This document shows, one piece after another, positions 34,330-46,806 of a stretch of DNA of 64,000 nucleotides. Below the pieces are notes generated by a model. It ran no database searches. It saw nothing but the letters and a program-made list of their open reading frames with translations, and was not told the origin of the DNA. Both the position numbers and the translations under genes were made by a program. Source of the DNA: Morchella semilibera (taxonomy: Eukaryota; Ascomycota; Pezizomycetes; Pezizales; Morchellaceae); contig CM018606.1 of assembly GCA_009192285.1 (NCBI GenBank), positions 2,284,081-2,348,080 of the forward strand. Direction: 5' to 3'. Every line of letters begins with the position of its first letter. The first letter of the stretch is position 1.

Positions 34330-35112
34330 TTAATCTGACTCATCTTCTTCGACAGTGACGACATTCATCCTCAAAATGACCATTCCTGAAGATCCGAACA
34401 TTTCCTTTCCAGAGGATTTTGAAGATGTTGTAGAAGCGGCCAACTCGGCCCTTCCCATAATTCTCTCGCTCTTTCTGGTCTCCATGGTCTTTTTCGAGGC
34501 GGCAGGCTTCTTTTTCGGTTTTGGAATAAGCTGTTTCTTAGCCACAGCCCTTCCGAACTCCCAATCAGCATCAATACGGGCTCGAGCCTTCTCACGGCGC
34601 AGGTCATAGTCGGTGACGAAATCTTCAGGGATTGATCTCTTTTTTGATATTGATGAAACAGAATTCTTTGATTCAGGAGCGGGCGTATAAATTAGCTCAA
34701 ACCTGGCCTGGGGTGAAACTCCACTATCGTGGTGATAGTGATAAGAAGCATCCGTAAGGCCTTGCCAAGTTCTCGGCACCTCCGATTCGGAAGAGGTAAT
34801 CCCGTAATGAGCTGGACGGCCACCATCAGAAAGTTGGGAGTGGCCGGTATCAGATCCGATGCCGAAAGCAAGGACGAACCAGTCCTTACTGTTTTGTTTG
34901 TACTCGACTTTAATTTCATCTTTCTCGATAGGAGTGGTAATGGCGGGAGTGATAATAGCATTTGTATCAGTTGTAAGAGTGAGAGATGGTTTCTTAAGGA
35001 GAAGGGTAGTGTTGAAGTAATGAGATTCCATGCGGAGCTTCTTCTTCGAACGGTGGGTTGGGGCAGGGGTGGGTGCAGGGTAAGCACAGGTGGAGATGGA
35101 GTTTGAAGACAT
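34330..35112 (-). CDS. hypothetical protein, 260 residues
   Basis: One exon from the ATG at 35112 to the stop at 34330. The protein is polar, with Thr/Pro-rich and Lys-rich stretches. A possible folded segment lies at about residues 65-150 (IKVEYKQNSKDWFVLAFGIG and PRTWQGLTDASYHYHH), followed by FVTDYDLRREKARARIDADW and a basic KPKKKPAASKK nuclear-type signal. It ends in an acidic VEEDESD. No domain is recognised. A long T/A-rich 3' flank and a pyrimidine-rich upstream region fit an expressed gene. It is probably lineage-specific. Confidence 0.6.
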   Translation of the reverse strand: MSSNSISTCAYPAPTPAPTHRSKKKLRMESHYFNTTLLLKKPSLTLTTDTNAIITPAITTPIEKDEIKVEYKQNSKDWFVLAFGIGSDTGHSQLSDGGRPAHYGITSSESEVPRTWQGLTDASYHYHHDSGVSPQARFELIYTPAPESKNSVSSISKKRSIPEDFVTDYDLRREKARARIDADWEFGRAVAKKQLIPKPKKKPAASKKTMETRKSERIMGRAELAASTTSSKSSGKEMFGSSGMVILRMNVVTVEEDESD

Positions 35113-37735
35113 TTTATGTTACGAGGGGGGCGGATGTATTAAGATCGATCGATCGTAGAAGATCTTATGGGAGATGATGTGAATGTATGTACGCGGGAAG
35201 GCAGTACAGCACAGATAGATAAACAGAAATGTATGGTTATTAAGAGCTGAGGGCTTGGGATAGGATAGAAATGAAGTGAGTGTTTGGTTGTGGGGTTGTC
35301 GTGTGTAGAGGAAAAGAAGTTATGGAGGGGTGGTGTGTATGTAAGTAAGTTCAAGTAACAGTAGCGTGTGGCCAAGGACGTTGAGTTTGTGGAAGGGGTC
35401 TTTTTTTTTTCTTCTTTTCTTATAGAGCCCAGTAGGGAAATCTTGGGGTTGGGGGAGCTGGAGATGAAAAAAAAAGTGGTTCCTGCAGCGTTTGCTACGC
35501 TCTGCTAAGGCTGCGTGTTCTTGCTTTCTTGCAGTGAGTTGTCTGCTGTGTGCAAGGATTTCAGTCTGAAAAATCAGAAAAAGACTTACAGCTACTTGGT
35601 ATCTGGTTGGTATGTAGGTATGCGGTTCAACTTCGAACGGAAGAAGAAGAGGGTAGAGATCAAATAGAAGAAGGGATAGGGGTGATAGATGCTGCAGACT
35701 ATTTAGCTGCTGCTTCTCTGTTTTTTTCTGCTTCTACTTACGCGTTATTCAACGAAACGGGTGAAGCTGATAGAGATGAGGTGGTGAAAATCAGAAACCC
35801 CCCTGCACCGTTGGAACTCAAGTGAGGTGGTCAAGTCGAGCAAAAAAATGAGGGAAGAGAGCCGCGTCGCGTGGCTACATGCTTCACCTCACCTCAATTT
35901 AGGTAGTTCTCATTCTCATTTTATTTCTCTCTTCAACGCAACAAATATATCTAGATTTGGAAACAACATCATGTTATGACATCAAAGCTCATTATAATAT
36001 CATGGTCATCTAGATTCTAGCTTCCATCATCTCGCTGTCATGTCTGTCAGTCTTGTTTCATATACCCCAACTCCTTCTTTCCCCCTCCCCCTTCCGAAAC
36101 GCAACGGTTTCCTGGCAGCGGTTAAAATACGCAAGTATGGTATTCCCAATGGGACCTGGCATGGGCCCGGGTTTTTATTTACGCAGCTTCATCTTTCTGC
36201 GTGTGCTCCTAAAACCCGATATAACGGTAGAATTGCAGCGGGTAACCATGATATTCAGCCTCTATCTGAACTTTCCTTCCGAGCAGGAAGACTAAATTCA
36301 ATGGATTGCATGATGATATGACGCCCTGGGTGAAAGAGAAGAGACTTCTATCCACTACTTCTAACCTCTTTGCCATGAACGAGCCACACCAAAACTCCGA
36401 CCTCGGGTGCATTCGGCATCTCTAGAAGCTTTGGTATTCTGTAGATCAAAACCGGATCTTAATACTAGTGTACCCGTGGAAATCCGTCATCGGGCTACGC
36501 ACACATCCCACTTTGTGAGACCATGAATTGGTGTGGTGGTGTGACATCTGTTTTACGGATATAACATCGTTTAATGTAGCACTTTTTATGTAGCCTGGAC
36601 ATGGACTGTATTGTGATCACTCAGTGAAAGTGGTTTAAATAGGTTCTTAAAAACTTTATGTTTCCCAATCGTCTTCATAAACAATCAAACGTGAAAATGG
36701 GAACAAATGCCTTCCATAATCACCTATACTATTGGCAGAGTTGTGAATTACACACCCGAAGCCTTTGTCGCCCGAGAAAGGCGCTAGCGGTGAGCAGAGG
36801 TGGCCCCGGAGATCACAAGTCGATGCCTGGAGTACGTAGTCTGAATCGAAACAACACTCCCCCGGAGACTTCTACTTGCTCTGGAAGGTTTCAGCCTCGT
36901 TATCCCAGGCCAATGAAATCGTGCTTTCGATGCCACATTCAGCTTGATATTCATTTGACACATCTACCCATCACGATATTGAATTTCTGTGTCCAAGTAA
37001 GATTGCAGCAGACAAATTAAGAATATATCATTTGTCTAGGGTATCAAAGTAGTGGTATAACCTCAGGGCATCTCGCCATCTGAACAAACTGGTACAGATG
37101 GACATGCTTATCTGCATCCTTGCCTGTTTATCTACATGTAGGCCCTTGCTTTGTTGTATATAGGTTGAATGAGTCCAAAGCCATCGGCTAACGCATGCTC
37201 CAGCATCATCGGCTTCCTCGTGGATGAGCTGATGAGATCCCCTAGGTGCAAGTAGTTTGCCTGTCCTCTCAGTTTCTAGATACCGGCCATGCAGACTTGA
37301 ACTCTCCAAACAGCGAAATCGCGGGGGGTGAGAGAAAGCATACTAATTCGTCACATGATATGGACACTATCAGCGAGCTTAGCCATTGATAAAACACGAA
37401 CGTCATGGAATTGAGAGGAAAACTACGAAGGTAAACTTAATTTCTATTTCTACTCCCCAGAGTTAATAATTTTATTCTGCAGTTGTAGAATGAACCAAAT
37501 CCCTGCATAGTGAGCCAGGGTTTAGCCACACCTTGTCATCCGTCTTGGCCGTTCCTCGCCCTAGCAGGTCTTGGCTTGAAGATGTGCAAATTCGAAACCG
37601 AGTGATCACTCATGAACTAATCACAGATGTAGGATAAGGATATCGCTAAGAATTAATTATTCTACATAACAAAGGAACTACTCAACGCATAAAAACCATT
37701 ATGACTACAAGAAGAAAAAAACCCTACTCTCGAAC
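35113..37735. other. intergenic region
   Basis: About 2.6 kb with the promoter of the hypothetical gene at its left and the 3' flank of the catalase at its right. No coding region, RNA or inverted-repeat element was recognised, apart from a TACATGTA near 37134. Confidence 0.5.
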
Positions 37736-40342
37736 CTAATCCATGGCAAACCTTCCCAAGAACTTGAAAGTCTTGAGGCCCTCCTCAAACTCATCTGCGA
37801 TTTCCTGTGCAGAGACATTCGCATCTCTTACATATACACCATCTTGCTCCTCAATCGAGTTCACATCCAAAGCCTCGCTACCAGTACCAATCACACTAAC
37901 CGGCTTTCCGTACAAGAACGCATCGCGGACGATAGAAGCTGGGCGTTGAGCCGGGTACAAACTTGAGGCCTTGGAAGGCGCAAAGAGATCCTCGGTTCCG
38001 CTAACTACAATGATTCCGTCGAAAAGCACAGCATCAGATGCTGAGTAGGTCTGTCCAACACCCTCCTGGATGACTTCTGCAATGATAACAGGGTTTGCGC
38101 CCTTCTCCTTGAACGCCGCAGCGATAGCCTCGGCCTGAGCAAGAGAGCTAGAGCTGGATTTTGTGGCGAGGATACCGACTACAAGGGTAGCAATGGTAGG
38201 AAGGGGCTCGGAGAACACCGAGACACCAGATGTCGTGTTGTCGTGGTAATACTTTGAGTCAGGCTCAGGTGCAGCAACTCCGATAGCCATGGCGACACGC
38301 TTCGCAAGGTCGTTTGAAATCCTGTTCAACTGGGCAATTGAGGCCTCGCGAACTGCCACTGAGGTGATCTTTGAAAGCTCAAATCGTGCAGCGTTGACAA
38401 CCTGCTGTTGCTCGGCAGGCAAGAGCGAGTTGAAGAGGAGACGAGGCTGGGTCCAGTAATCGAGGAAAGTGGGGGAGATATCACGGACGTAGGCAGCATC
38501 GACAATGCGGCGGGCAGGAGCGGAGAAGAAACCCTTGCCTTCTGTCATGTTGGCCTCCTTAGGTGAGCCGTTGTTGAGGCTGTTGACGCTGTAGGCGATC
38601 TTGTTGAAGGGAATCATCATCTGGCCGGCGCCGTCACGGTTGTTGTTGTGGACAGGGACATGCGGGCGGTTCTGCAGATTGGAAGTTAGTATATTACTCT
38701 CATATCGATGACGGTCATTTTTAAACTTACAATTGGGAGCTGCTCAAAGTTGGGACCACCGTGGCGGTTGAGCTGGGTATCAACGTAGGAGAAGAGACGT
38801 CCTTGAAGAAGCGGGTCGTCACTGAGATCGATACCGCGGACAATATGGCCGGGACAATACTAGTGAACAGTTAGCTGTCAATCTTCCGAAACAAGCATAA
38901 GAAATTGGGGAAGGCTTACCATAGCCTGCTCAGTCTCTGCAAAGTAGTTGATTGTGTTCCTGTTCAAGACTAATTTTCCGATTGGAGTAATGGGCACAAG
39001 CTCAACCGGAACAATTTTAGTCGGGTCCAGCAAATCAAAGCCAAACTTCAAAACATCACTCTCATCCATAATCTGCACACCAACTTCCCACTCTGGGTAG
39101 TTCCCAGACTCGATGGCGTTGAAGAGATCCTCACGGTGGTAGTCGGGGTTCTGGCCATTAAGTACCAAGGCCTCAGACCATACAAGAGATGCGAGGCCTT
39201 GCTTGGTTTTGAAGTGGTACTTGACAAGCTTAGATTCGCCGTCATCGTTAACAAAACGGAAGGTGTGGACTCCGAAACCGTCCATGTGGCGGAAGGAGCG
39301 AGGGATTCCGTGGCCGGAGAGTGCCCTGAATATTAAATAATTAGTCATCCGCTAAGACATAAGCTTCCCGAGTAAAACTTACCACATGAGAGTGTGCATA
39401 GTGGACGGGTTCTGACTGAAGAAATCCCATGCTGTGTCGTGAGCTGTTGCTGCCTGCGGAATCTCGTTGTTGGGTTGCGGCTTCACGGCGTGGATGAGAT
39501 CGGGGAATTGCATAGCGTCCTGCAGGAAGAAGACAGGGATATTGTTGCCGACAATGTCTAGGTGGGAGCATAATTAGCTACTGGCGATCACCTAGAAAAA
39601 AGGAAATATATCTGCGAACAACAACAACAACAAGACCCTGACGACAATCGCGGGAGGGGTGAAGGTAAGGGAACGGAGCACAAACCATAATTCCCTGCAT
39701 CAGTATAGAAACGTAGTGCAAACCCATGGACATCTGTTTACACAATTAGTATTAAAATTTATATACACAAGATGTAAGGGGGCCAGGAGGCCAGGATAAC
39801 ACAAACCTCTAACAGTATCTGCACTACCGCGAGATCCAGCAACTGTTGAGAACCTCAAGAAAATTGGAGTTTGCTTTCCTTCCTCACCCAGGAACGACGC
39901 AGCAGTAATGTTGGACCAATCGGCATAGGACTCGAAATATCCATGAGCAGCAGCACCGCGAGCGTGAACTATTATTCCATAAGTTTACAGAACGAGTATG
40001 AATAATTAATTAGTATATTGGGCCGTCATTACCTGCACGTTCAGGTACACGCTCATGATCAAATCTGGTGATCTTAGTCCTCAGAACAAAGTCCTCCAAG
40101 AGAGTCGGCCCCCTCTCGCCAGCCTTCAATGAACGCCTGTCCGAGACGGGTGTTCCAAAATCAGTGGTTGTGTACACATCCGTATCGTCGACTACGAATT
40201 GATCGAGGAAACCATCGTCACCCGGAAGACGATCTTCTCCGGGATCACGTTTCTTCAAGCCATCCCCGCCGTCCATGAAAGGACAGGCTGCATGGGCGAG
40301 CAGTGCATTGAGCAAAGTGTAGGTGATGATTGAATGCTTCAT
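37736..40342 (-). CDS. secreted large-subunit catalase (CatB/Cat-3 type)
   Basis: Seven exons: 40033-40342, 39807-39968, 39686-39733, 39383-39557, 38920-39325, 38731-38859 and 37736-38671. They join to 721 residues, the classic length of fungal CatB. It turns H2O2 into water and oxygen. A signal peptide ([19 protein letters not shown]) implies export. The catalytic His is in [13 protein letters not shown] (residue 105), the catalytic Asn in DAGNYDIVGNN, and the proximal haem ligand Tyr in [15 protein letters not shown] (about residue 392). The last 160 residues form the flavodoxin-like domain unique to large catalases ([15 protein letters not shown] and [20 protein letters not shown]). After the signal peptide, [11 protein letters not shown] contains a KR dibasic site suitable for Kex2 processing. 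A TATA element lies about 80 bp upstream. All key residues are intact. Confidence 0.96.
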
Positions 40343-40422
40343 TGTGAATTGATGTGCAGAAATTCGAAAGCAAACCGCTATGAAGCAAGTATGGTGAATG
40401 GGAAAGGTGAGGTGAGTCGTGG

Positions 40423-40432
40423 GTTTATATAT
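40423..40432 (-). promoter_or_regulatory. TATA box of the catalase gene
   Basis: The minus strand reads ATATATAAAC about 80 bp upstream of the ATG at 40342, the usual fungal spacing. Confidence 0.55.
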
Positions 40433-41424
40433 CTATACCATCTTAACTCACTCTGCACCTTATTGGGTGGGTGGGACAATGGGGGGGGAGGAACTCTAGC
40501 CCATTGGGGCTTCAGTGCACCAAGGGTGGGATGATGGTCCGCCTGCAGGTGAGCCATACTCTACACCACTGACTCGTAGGCTCCCCTTCCTTGCCAACTA
40601 ATGAGGGCAGATGGATTTCTCAGCCCAGACTGTCTAAAACGACTCTTACACAAAATTAATACAGCCCTAGCTTATGAGCTTGCTTCTGTGATGTCTCTAC
40701 TGCCGATTAATCTGGCGGCCAAGGCGTGATCGGTTGATAGGATGCACCCGTCTAGAATTCCAGCTGCTGTAATCATCCAGCTTGGTATCTTACAGACGTA
40801 ATACGTCCCATGTACTGTATGCACGAAGAAAAAAAAGGAACTACATGTAGTACTAATCTCCTAGCTATCGAGGTTTGTAATACCATAGGAGGCCTGACAC
40901 GGAATGGCCGATTTAATGTGATGAAAATAAAAGTGGATACTCACCTTGATAACATCCATAGGTTATGAAAACTATGTGGCTGAGAAAGCATCCATATTCT
41001 AGACTCTAGCTTACGTTGAATGAGTTGTCTACAACCCCCCATAATCCGGTATCAAAAAAGTGGTCCCCTTGTTAAAAATAAGGGTCTTGGCAGCTAGGAC
41101 GTTGCAGCCCATGACGATCTTGGCGTTGACCTTGTCTACTTTACATGTACTTTATTCTAACTAGATTACATAAATGTACTCTTACTGCAACCCGGGAAAA
41201 TCGATGTCAAATTAACCTGCTAGGAACATGATGCGTACATGTATTCACTGAAACTAATATTCACGCCAAGAAGCACATATCTGCAGGCACAAATCCGTAC
41301 ACACACCCCGATCGAGTGGCACAGCGGACGGAACTCCCCCCCTGTGTAGTGTTATACAACCCCGCCAATTGATGGATTATCTTCACACTTTGTTATTTAT
41401 ACTCTGTTTTAGAGTATGTCTGTT

Positions 41425-41543
41425 CTATATAGGTACCGTGGTACTGGTGATCCCCCCTTTCCGCCTGTTCATATCCCTTAATATTTTTAAACTTCAGTTC
41501 AAAGGCAGTTGTACAACAGTACAATAACCACGGTGCCATAGAA
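41425..41543. mobile_element. weak inverted-repeat element candidate
   Basis: The left edge CTATATAGGTACCGTGGTAC pairs imperfectly with the right edge, reverse complement TTCTATGGCACCGTGGTTAT. CCGTGG is common to both termini, with CAGTAC near each. The match is short and gapped. Confidence 0.3.
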
Positions 41544-43689
41544 TCCGGATCCCACCCCCCCCCCCCCTCTCCCCCAGCTGGCCAGATAAGCTCCTAGCTA
41601 CTCCTCCTTTATATACCCTACTCTCTCAATATCGCCCGTGCTGGCTTTCCGAGTGACGTTCCTGCCCCACAACACACTTAAAGCACTCTAGGGAGGCCTG
41701 GGTACCTTTATGTTCCACTCCTAATTCATACGGTCGATGCACCTCCACCGCTTACGGCAAGGTACCCGGAAAAACTAACAGGTTCAACCGACAACTCCAG
41801 TTACTAATCTTGAACAGTCTGGAACACGCTTGGTTATAAACATCAAATTCACCAACCACCTTCCAAAGATTTTCTGCCAAGTAACACCATCAACCGGCTT
41901 CCCTATTGGTGCCCTTCATGTCGTCACCAATAAGAATCTCGGTATTAGTATGACATTTTAATATGGCTGATTGGTACCTTTTCTCCCGAAGCGATGAATC
42001 GTGGATGTGTGCACTCAGGATTCGGGGAAAATTAAAAAAAAAAAAAAAAAGGATTCTTTTCTTCTTTCCCGAAGGCTTTCATCCCAAATTGGGAAAGCAA
42101 ACTTACATCGAGGCTGAGGAAAAACAAAAAAACATAAACAAAGGATCCCTAGACCATAATGGTGGAGGCAGCAGCTCAAGGCTGAGGATAAACAATCTGC
42201 AATTGCAAATGACGTCTACCTCCCAAAATGTAAATTCTGGCCCCCCTATCTACTCAGCATAAGTACATGTATGCAATTGCAGTTGCCCTTGGGCTTACGC
42301 GTGCATGTCGTTACGTTCAGATACATATCCGGCTAGCGGGGCTCTCTCTACAGGGTTCACAGATCCATCCTTCTGAAACATAACGGAGCTTAAAATACAA
42401 TTACCTACATCAATAACGTGACATGAGCGTGACCGCACCCCAATCGCGTAATAAAGCACCAATAGCGCCTGGATCATCGATATGTGCGTTGTTATTGTTG
42501 CAGAGCGGGAAAGGGACCTCATCGACCGTCGAACATTCAAAATAAGGATAACCTGCACGTACACATGACCAGTACTCTACACTCTTCCTAGATGAATGTA
42601 GCAGGTTGCCCCTTTAAAGCGCCAAAAAAAAGGAACCAGGGACGAAAAGCAAAAAAAAAAAAACTCAAAATCGTTCCAGCGCCAGGTTTGATGCAAAAAA
42701 GAACAGAGCAATAGTTAGGGGGGCAAGACGGAAAGCAACCAATCAGACGGCTAAGATTTTGACCTCTTTGAGCCCGGGCTGTTCTTTATGGTAAACTAGT
42801 AAATTGTCATATCTATTGTCTCGCTTTGGTATTGACCGTGTTGTTGCCAACCCCTGAGGTACAGCATGTAGCTTCTTGTTAGAGCGACTACCTGGGAGGG
42901 AAACATATTGGCTGATCTTACGTACTTGTGGGCGCGATTGATCTCGCTCATTATTCGCATATCTGGGGTAATAGGTAGAGTATTATGGTACTTACAGCTG
43001 ACCCTAACATAAGCGGCATAATATCACGATGAGAGGTGGTACGTCGGGACTCGCTTGTGGGGATAGGTAAGGCATTAGATTGCCCATGTACTGGACCTGG
43101 AATTTTAGCTGGAATTGTGGTGGGATAAAGTTCAGATAAAAGAATGTTCGCTTTGTTTTTTTTATGGGAATATTTCTACGAAGCAGTTTTTAAGACATCA
43201 GTGCTAGTGGCCTAAATATAACTGCTAACTTGACTCGCCATGAGCTCTTCAATACTTATTCTCAATCGGCGCCTTGCAGCTGTACTTGGGGTCTGTCGCT
43301 CGACTTTTCAGTGCATGATACATACTTAACTGCTTAACATCTTGAGGGAAATCGAAAGTACAAACCGCGATGCTTAAACCTTACTGCGGTTGAGTTTCTG
43401 GTATTTGCCCACGTATCTTCCTGTACGATGCAGGAAAATAAGTTTTCTGCATCCGTTCTACAAACGATCGAAAACCCGGATTTAAACGGAACGGGGCCAG
43501 GTAAGTATGTACACTGTACAGTTATGAACCTAGGGCTTGGGAGTGAGTAGTAGATGTTTTTGACACATAAATGATTGACTAGCAATTATACGATTGTCAA
43601 TTACTCAACACATGCGTCCTGACAGCATGCCAAAGATCGTAAGGCCCCCACCATGTGGTAATACAATTAGTATCGAGCCTTGAAATAAA

Positions 43690-44755
43690 GACCTTCCGCC
43701 CCGGCTCTATCGTTGCATACCATTCCTTCGTGGTGCCAATTGGAAACTTGTCGTTCGAGTTCCTCTTCTGTAATTGCCAAGTCTCCTTGATGAAGTCTGT
43801 CAACGGCATTCCTATCTCTCTTTCGTACTTTCTGACGTTTGTAAAAGGAACCGCTATTGCATGCTATACAAATACGCGCCAAGTATGGTATGCAATATTG
43901 GTCCTTTTTACAAACGATAGGAACTTACGAGTACTTAACCATAACTAATCAGTAACCTAGACACAAAGGTAAAAATGGATACGGACTACGTACCGTACCG
44001 GGCTGGAGCTCCTTGTGGTGCAGCTGTGTCTGCACTGCTGGTGGGATACCGTTCGTTCGGACGGTTGCCAAGAGTGGTGTTGGCTGTGAAAGGCTCTGAT
44101 CTCTTCCTTTGTGATATTTTTCAGCCCCTCTGAGATTTTGCGGTAATCTCGAGAACCCTCAGTTTTATCCCCTCCAGGTGGATACGTAGGCTCATGAGGA
44201 AATAGTGTAGCGCGGCCTTTGCCGCGTAGCAGTTGAGGCAGCGCGCAAACGGGACGAGCGCCAATCCGGAAGTGACATGAGCTAATACTGTCTGAAGAGC
44301 GCCGGGAGGAGTGCGTACGTGAGGCGTAGGAGGTGTAGTTTGTAATCAGCCCTGTCTGCTGGACGGAGAGGTCCACACTCTCCGGTTTGGAGAAGTTAAA
44401 GCCCCATGGCCCATTGAATCCCAGAGGTGAGGAACACGGCGTCGAGCTTTGGGTGCGCTAGCAATATTCTGTGTGCGGGGTTGGTTATACAACTCTAAAT
44501 AATGGTGCCAGTTTAGGGTTAAACCTACTTCTCTACCCAACTAGGGATCTCGCCGAGTTTAGTGATATCAAAGATGTAATACATGAGGCGGTCGCCATAT
44601 GACGGCTTGTATTCCTCCCCAGTCTCCTTCAGGCGATCTGATCTCCAGCCTATGAGGATGATAGCTTTGCCCTCGGCGAGAAACCCCCCGGCCATCGCAA
44701 GGCCAATTCTGCTGGTGTTCCCGATTAGGAGGATGCGATTATATGGAAACTGCAC
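43690..44755 (-). pseudogene. short-chain dehydrogenase/reductase relic interrupted by a MITE
   Basis: The minus strand from 44755 reads MQFPYNRILLIGNTSRIGLA then GFLAEGKAIILIGWRSDRL, a Rossmann start with a degraded TGxxxGIG motif. Pieces in changing frames follow: AHPKLDAVFLTSGIQ, then GFNFSKPESVDLSVQ and ITNYTSY, then LALVPFARCLNCYAAKAALH. In the last, the active-site YxxxK spacing is lost. The C-terminal piece EIGMPLTDFIKETWQLQK with IGTTKEWYATIEPGR resumes at about 43820, directly at the edge of a MITE. There are at least three frame changes plus the stop at 44525-44527. A TATA-like sequence survives about 60 bp upstream of the start. It belonged to the fungal NAD(P)-dependent SDR family. 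It is dead beyond doubt; the exact order of events is not. Confidence 0.75.
43822..43931. mobile_element. MITE, CTCGTA-end family, copy 2
   Basis: The left end TCGTACTTTCTGACGTTTGT and the right end, reverse complement CTCGTAAGTTCCTATCGTTT, are inverted repeats. The interior ACAAATACGCGCCAAG matches the 9.5-kb copy in reverse. It sits inside the SDR relic. Confidence 0.7.
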
Positions 44756-44811
44756 TTTTGGTACTTGAGCTTTCCGTGTGAATTAGCGATTAGTGTTGAA
44801 TCAACGACAAG

Positions 44812-44824
44812 CTTTTATATATAG
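44812..44824 (-). promoter_or_regulatory. surviving TATA-like box of the SDR relic
   Basis: The minus strand reads CTATATATAAAAG about 60 bp upstream of the relic start codon, suggesting that the promoter outlived the gene. Confidence 0.4.
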
Positions 44825-44829
44825 ACGAG

Positions 44830-46806
44830 ATGTGGGGAAGTATCGAGGGGCAATAATGACGTCTCGGACTTAGAGCTCTATGGACTTAAGCGTTTCCATC
44901 CTCTCGGCCGGATAGACATATCAGCTCAGGAGAGCTATAGTACGAATTAGATTAACAGTCCCCAATGTAAAAGACTTGCGAGCTTTGAAACCTCGAGAGC
45001 CTAAACCCATAGATATCAGCCATCACGAAACCACCTAAACCCTAACCCTTAGTGCGCAGTTGCTTGGTGAGTGATAATCTATGATCTGTAAGTCTCCCAA
45101 CTGTGCAAATCGAATCTTCTGGTCTCGTCTCGTCTTTTCCAAGAGATATGTAAGGGGAGTTGTGACAATCTTCGCCGTACCTGCATTGCTCCGTTACATC
45201 ATGTGCCTTGCCTCGAGGATGCGGGTGGTTGGTGCGGAGCAAAGCTTGTTTCTGTCGCGCAATCGATTCTCCCTTGGCCGTACGTGTCGCACCTAGACAA
45301 CAACTCACCACCTACTCTATGCGACCCATTACCGCCCTCTGGAAATGAGTTTGATTCTCCTTTTCCCCCTTACCGATACCTACTTTAACGCCGGATCGGA
45401 TATTCCTATAAGCCTTAGTCAAGGGTTAGTCTAATAAAGGCCTTATATATTCCTCAAATCACTCTTAAAAATGCTTGAATAAGGTCTTTATTAGACTAAC
45501 TTTTCACTAAGCCCTTTTTAAGGCTGAAATCAGGCCCATAGGAATATCCGACCGGGCGTTAAAGTACGTCTCTCAGCCGAGTTAAATGACGTTTTACTAT
45601 ACATCCCCCCTCAGATCCCCTGTTACACGCTGCTTGTCTCTTTCCGGCATGTTCCAGTTTCGTCCGAGCATCTGCGTGCTTATCGTTTCATGGGAACCAG
45701 CGCTATATATAGCTCATACACATGCACACTTATTCTACGTGGTGGAGTGTCCGCCTTTTAGCCGAGCGAGAGTATTCATCGCGAAAGGGATAAGGTTTCA
45801 GTGACAGCTGCAATTCTAGGCACCCCGAGAGATTGAATATCTAGGTTAGGTACTCGGAGGAAAGTATTCGTGAGTTTTTCACTTTTTGTTACCTACGAGC
45901 CTGGAAGTTTTGTATATGTGGGGGTTCGGTTGTCGCTTTTAGCGTAACTACGTGACAATTATTACCATGTTAGGTGGAAGGCTCAGGAAGGATTCCAAGT
46001 CACGGCTTTCATCCAGCCGTGAAAGTGGGTGCCGGATTTGCAGATCAGCACTGATCGTCGTTAGGAGCACATGTGTCCTCCCTCGCCTTGGGGGAAATTT
46101 CAGAACGGCATCCACGGCACTGCAAGGTGGATATTCTACGGCAGAGTCTGTAGAACATGTAAAGCATGGCCGACACTAAATTATGACACGTAAAGAAGCT
46201 AGCAAATATCCTAAGGATACATATTATTGTGTGGACCTATCAATAAACACCCGAGTCTGAGGATCTGACCACTCGCTTTCGCGTCGGACCGCTCAATGAT
46301 GGTCTTAAGTAAGAACCTACCAGCTGAACACCCCCCCCGGGCACCAGCTGGGGTGCAATTGGCGATTCTTAAGTTCGAATGCGGTTGATGCATGCACTTC
46401 AATAGCCCTGCGACAGCTTGGGCTCAAAACTCTGACATTGGTATCCTTTCTGTCGTGGTCATGTCATTTAATTGACTCTGAGAAATTTTTTGGTCTTCAC
46501 CTCTCCTTGTTTTGTTTTTTGGATCACCGAAGGTCACTCGATATGGTCGAGCATGTGGGTCATCATAACGTGGTTCGGGCTACATGTACTTTCAAACCAA
46601 TCAACCAAAACTCCAAACACCATGCATTGTGGCGCACTGCATTGCCCTATGCTCACACCCCCTTATCAAAAAGTGGGGTCATATATACAGCTAACCAAAA
46701 AAAGAAAGAAAGAAGGAAAGAAATAGAAAGAAATGAATAAAAAGAACAGAATCTATAATAACGCCGCGTCATCGGTCATCGGCCTGCATAATTAATTTTC
46801 TTGGGA
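44830..46806. other. intergenic region
   Basis: About 2 kb with a telomere-like AAACCCTAACCCTTAG near 45023 and a strong MITE at 45381-45565. No gene is supported. Confidence 0.5.
45381..45565. mobile_element. MITE, 185 bp, long hairpin
   Basis: It is bounded by TA and has termini CTTTAACGCCGGATCGGATA (left) and, in reverse complement, CTTTAACGCCCGGTCGGATA (right), followed by TTCCTAT in both. A second inverted pair inside (TTAGTCTAATAAAGGCC against GGTCTTTATTAGACTAA) makes nearly the whole element self-complementary. Confidence 0.8.

Larger units (their letters stand above)
40343..43600. other. intergenic region
   Basis: About 3.3 kb with the catalase promoter at its left. It has A-runs, C-runs and a possible inverted-repeat element at 41425-41543. 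No gene is supported; frames near 42.0 kb are A-rich with no family signature. Confidence 0.5.

Noticed and set aside
41963-42262. A 99-codon plus-strand frame.
   Set aside because: It depends on an A-run that encodes polylysine, and shows no homology signature.
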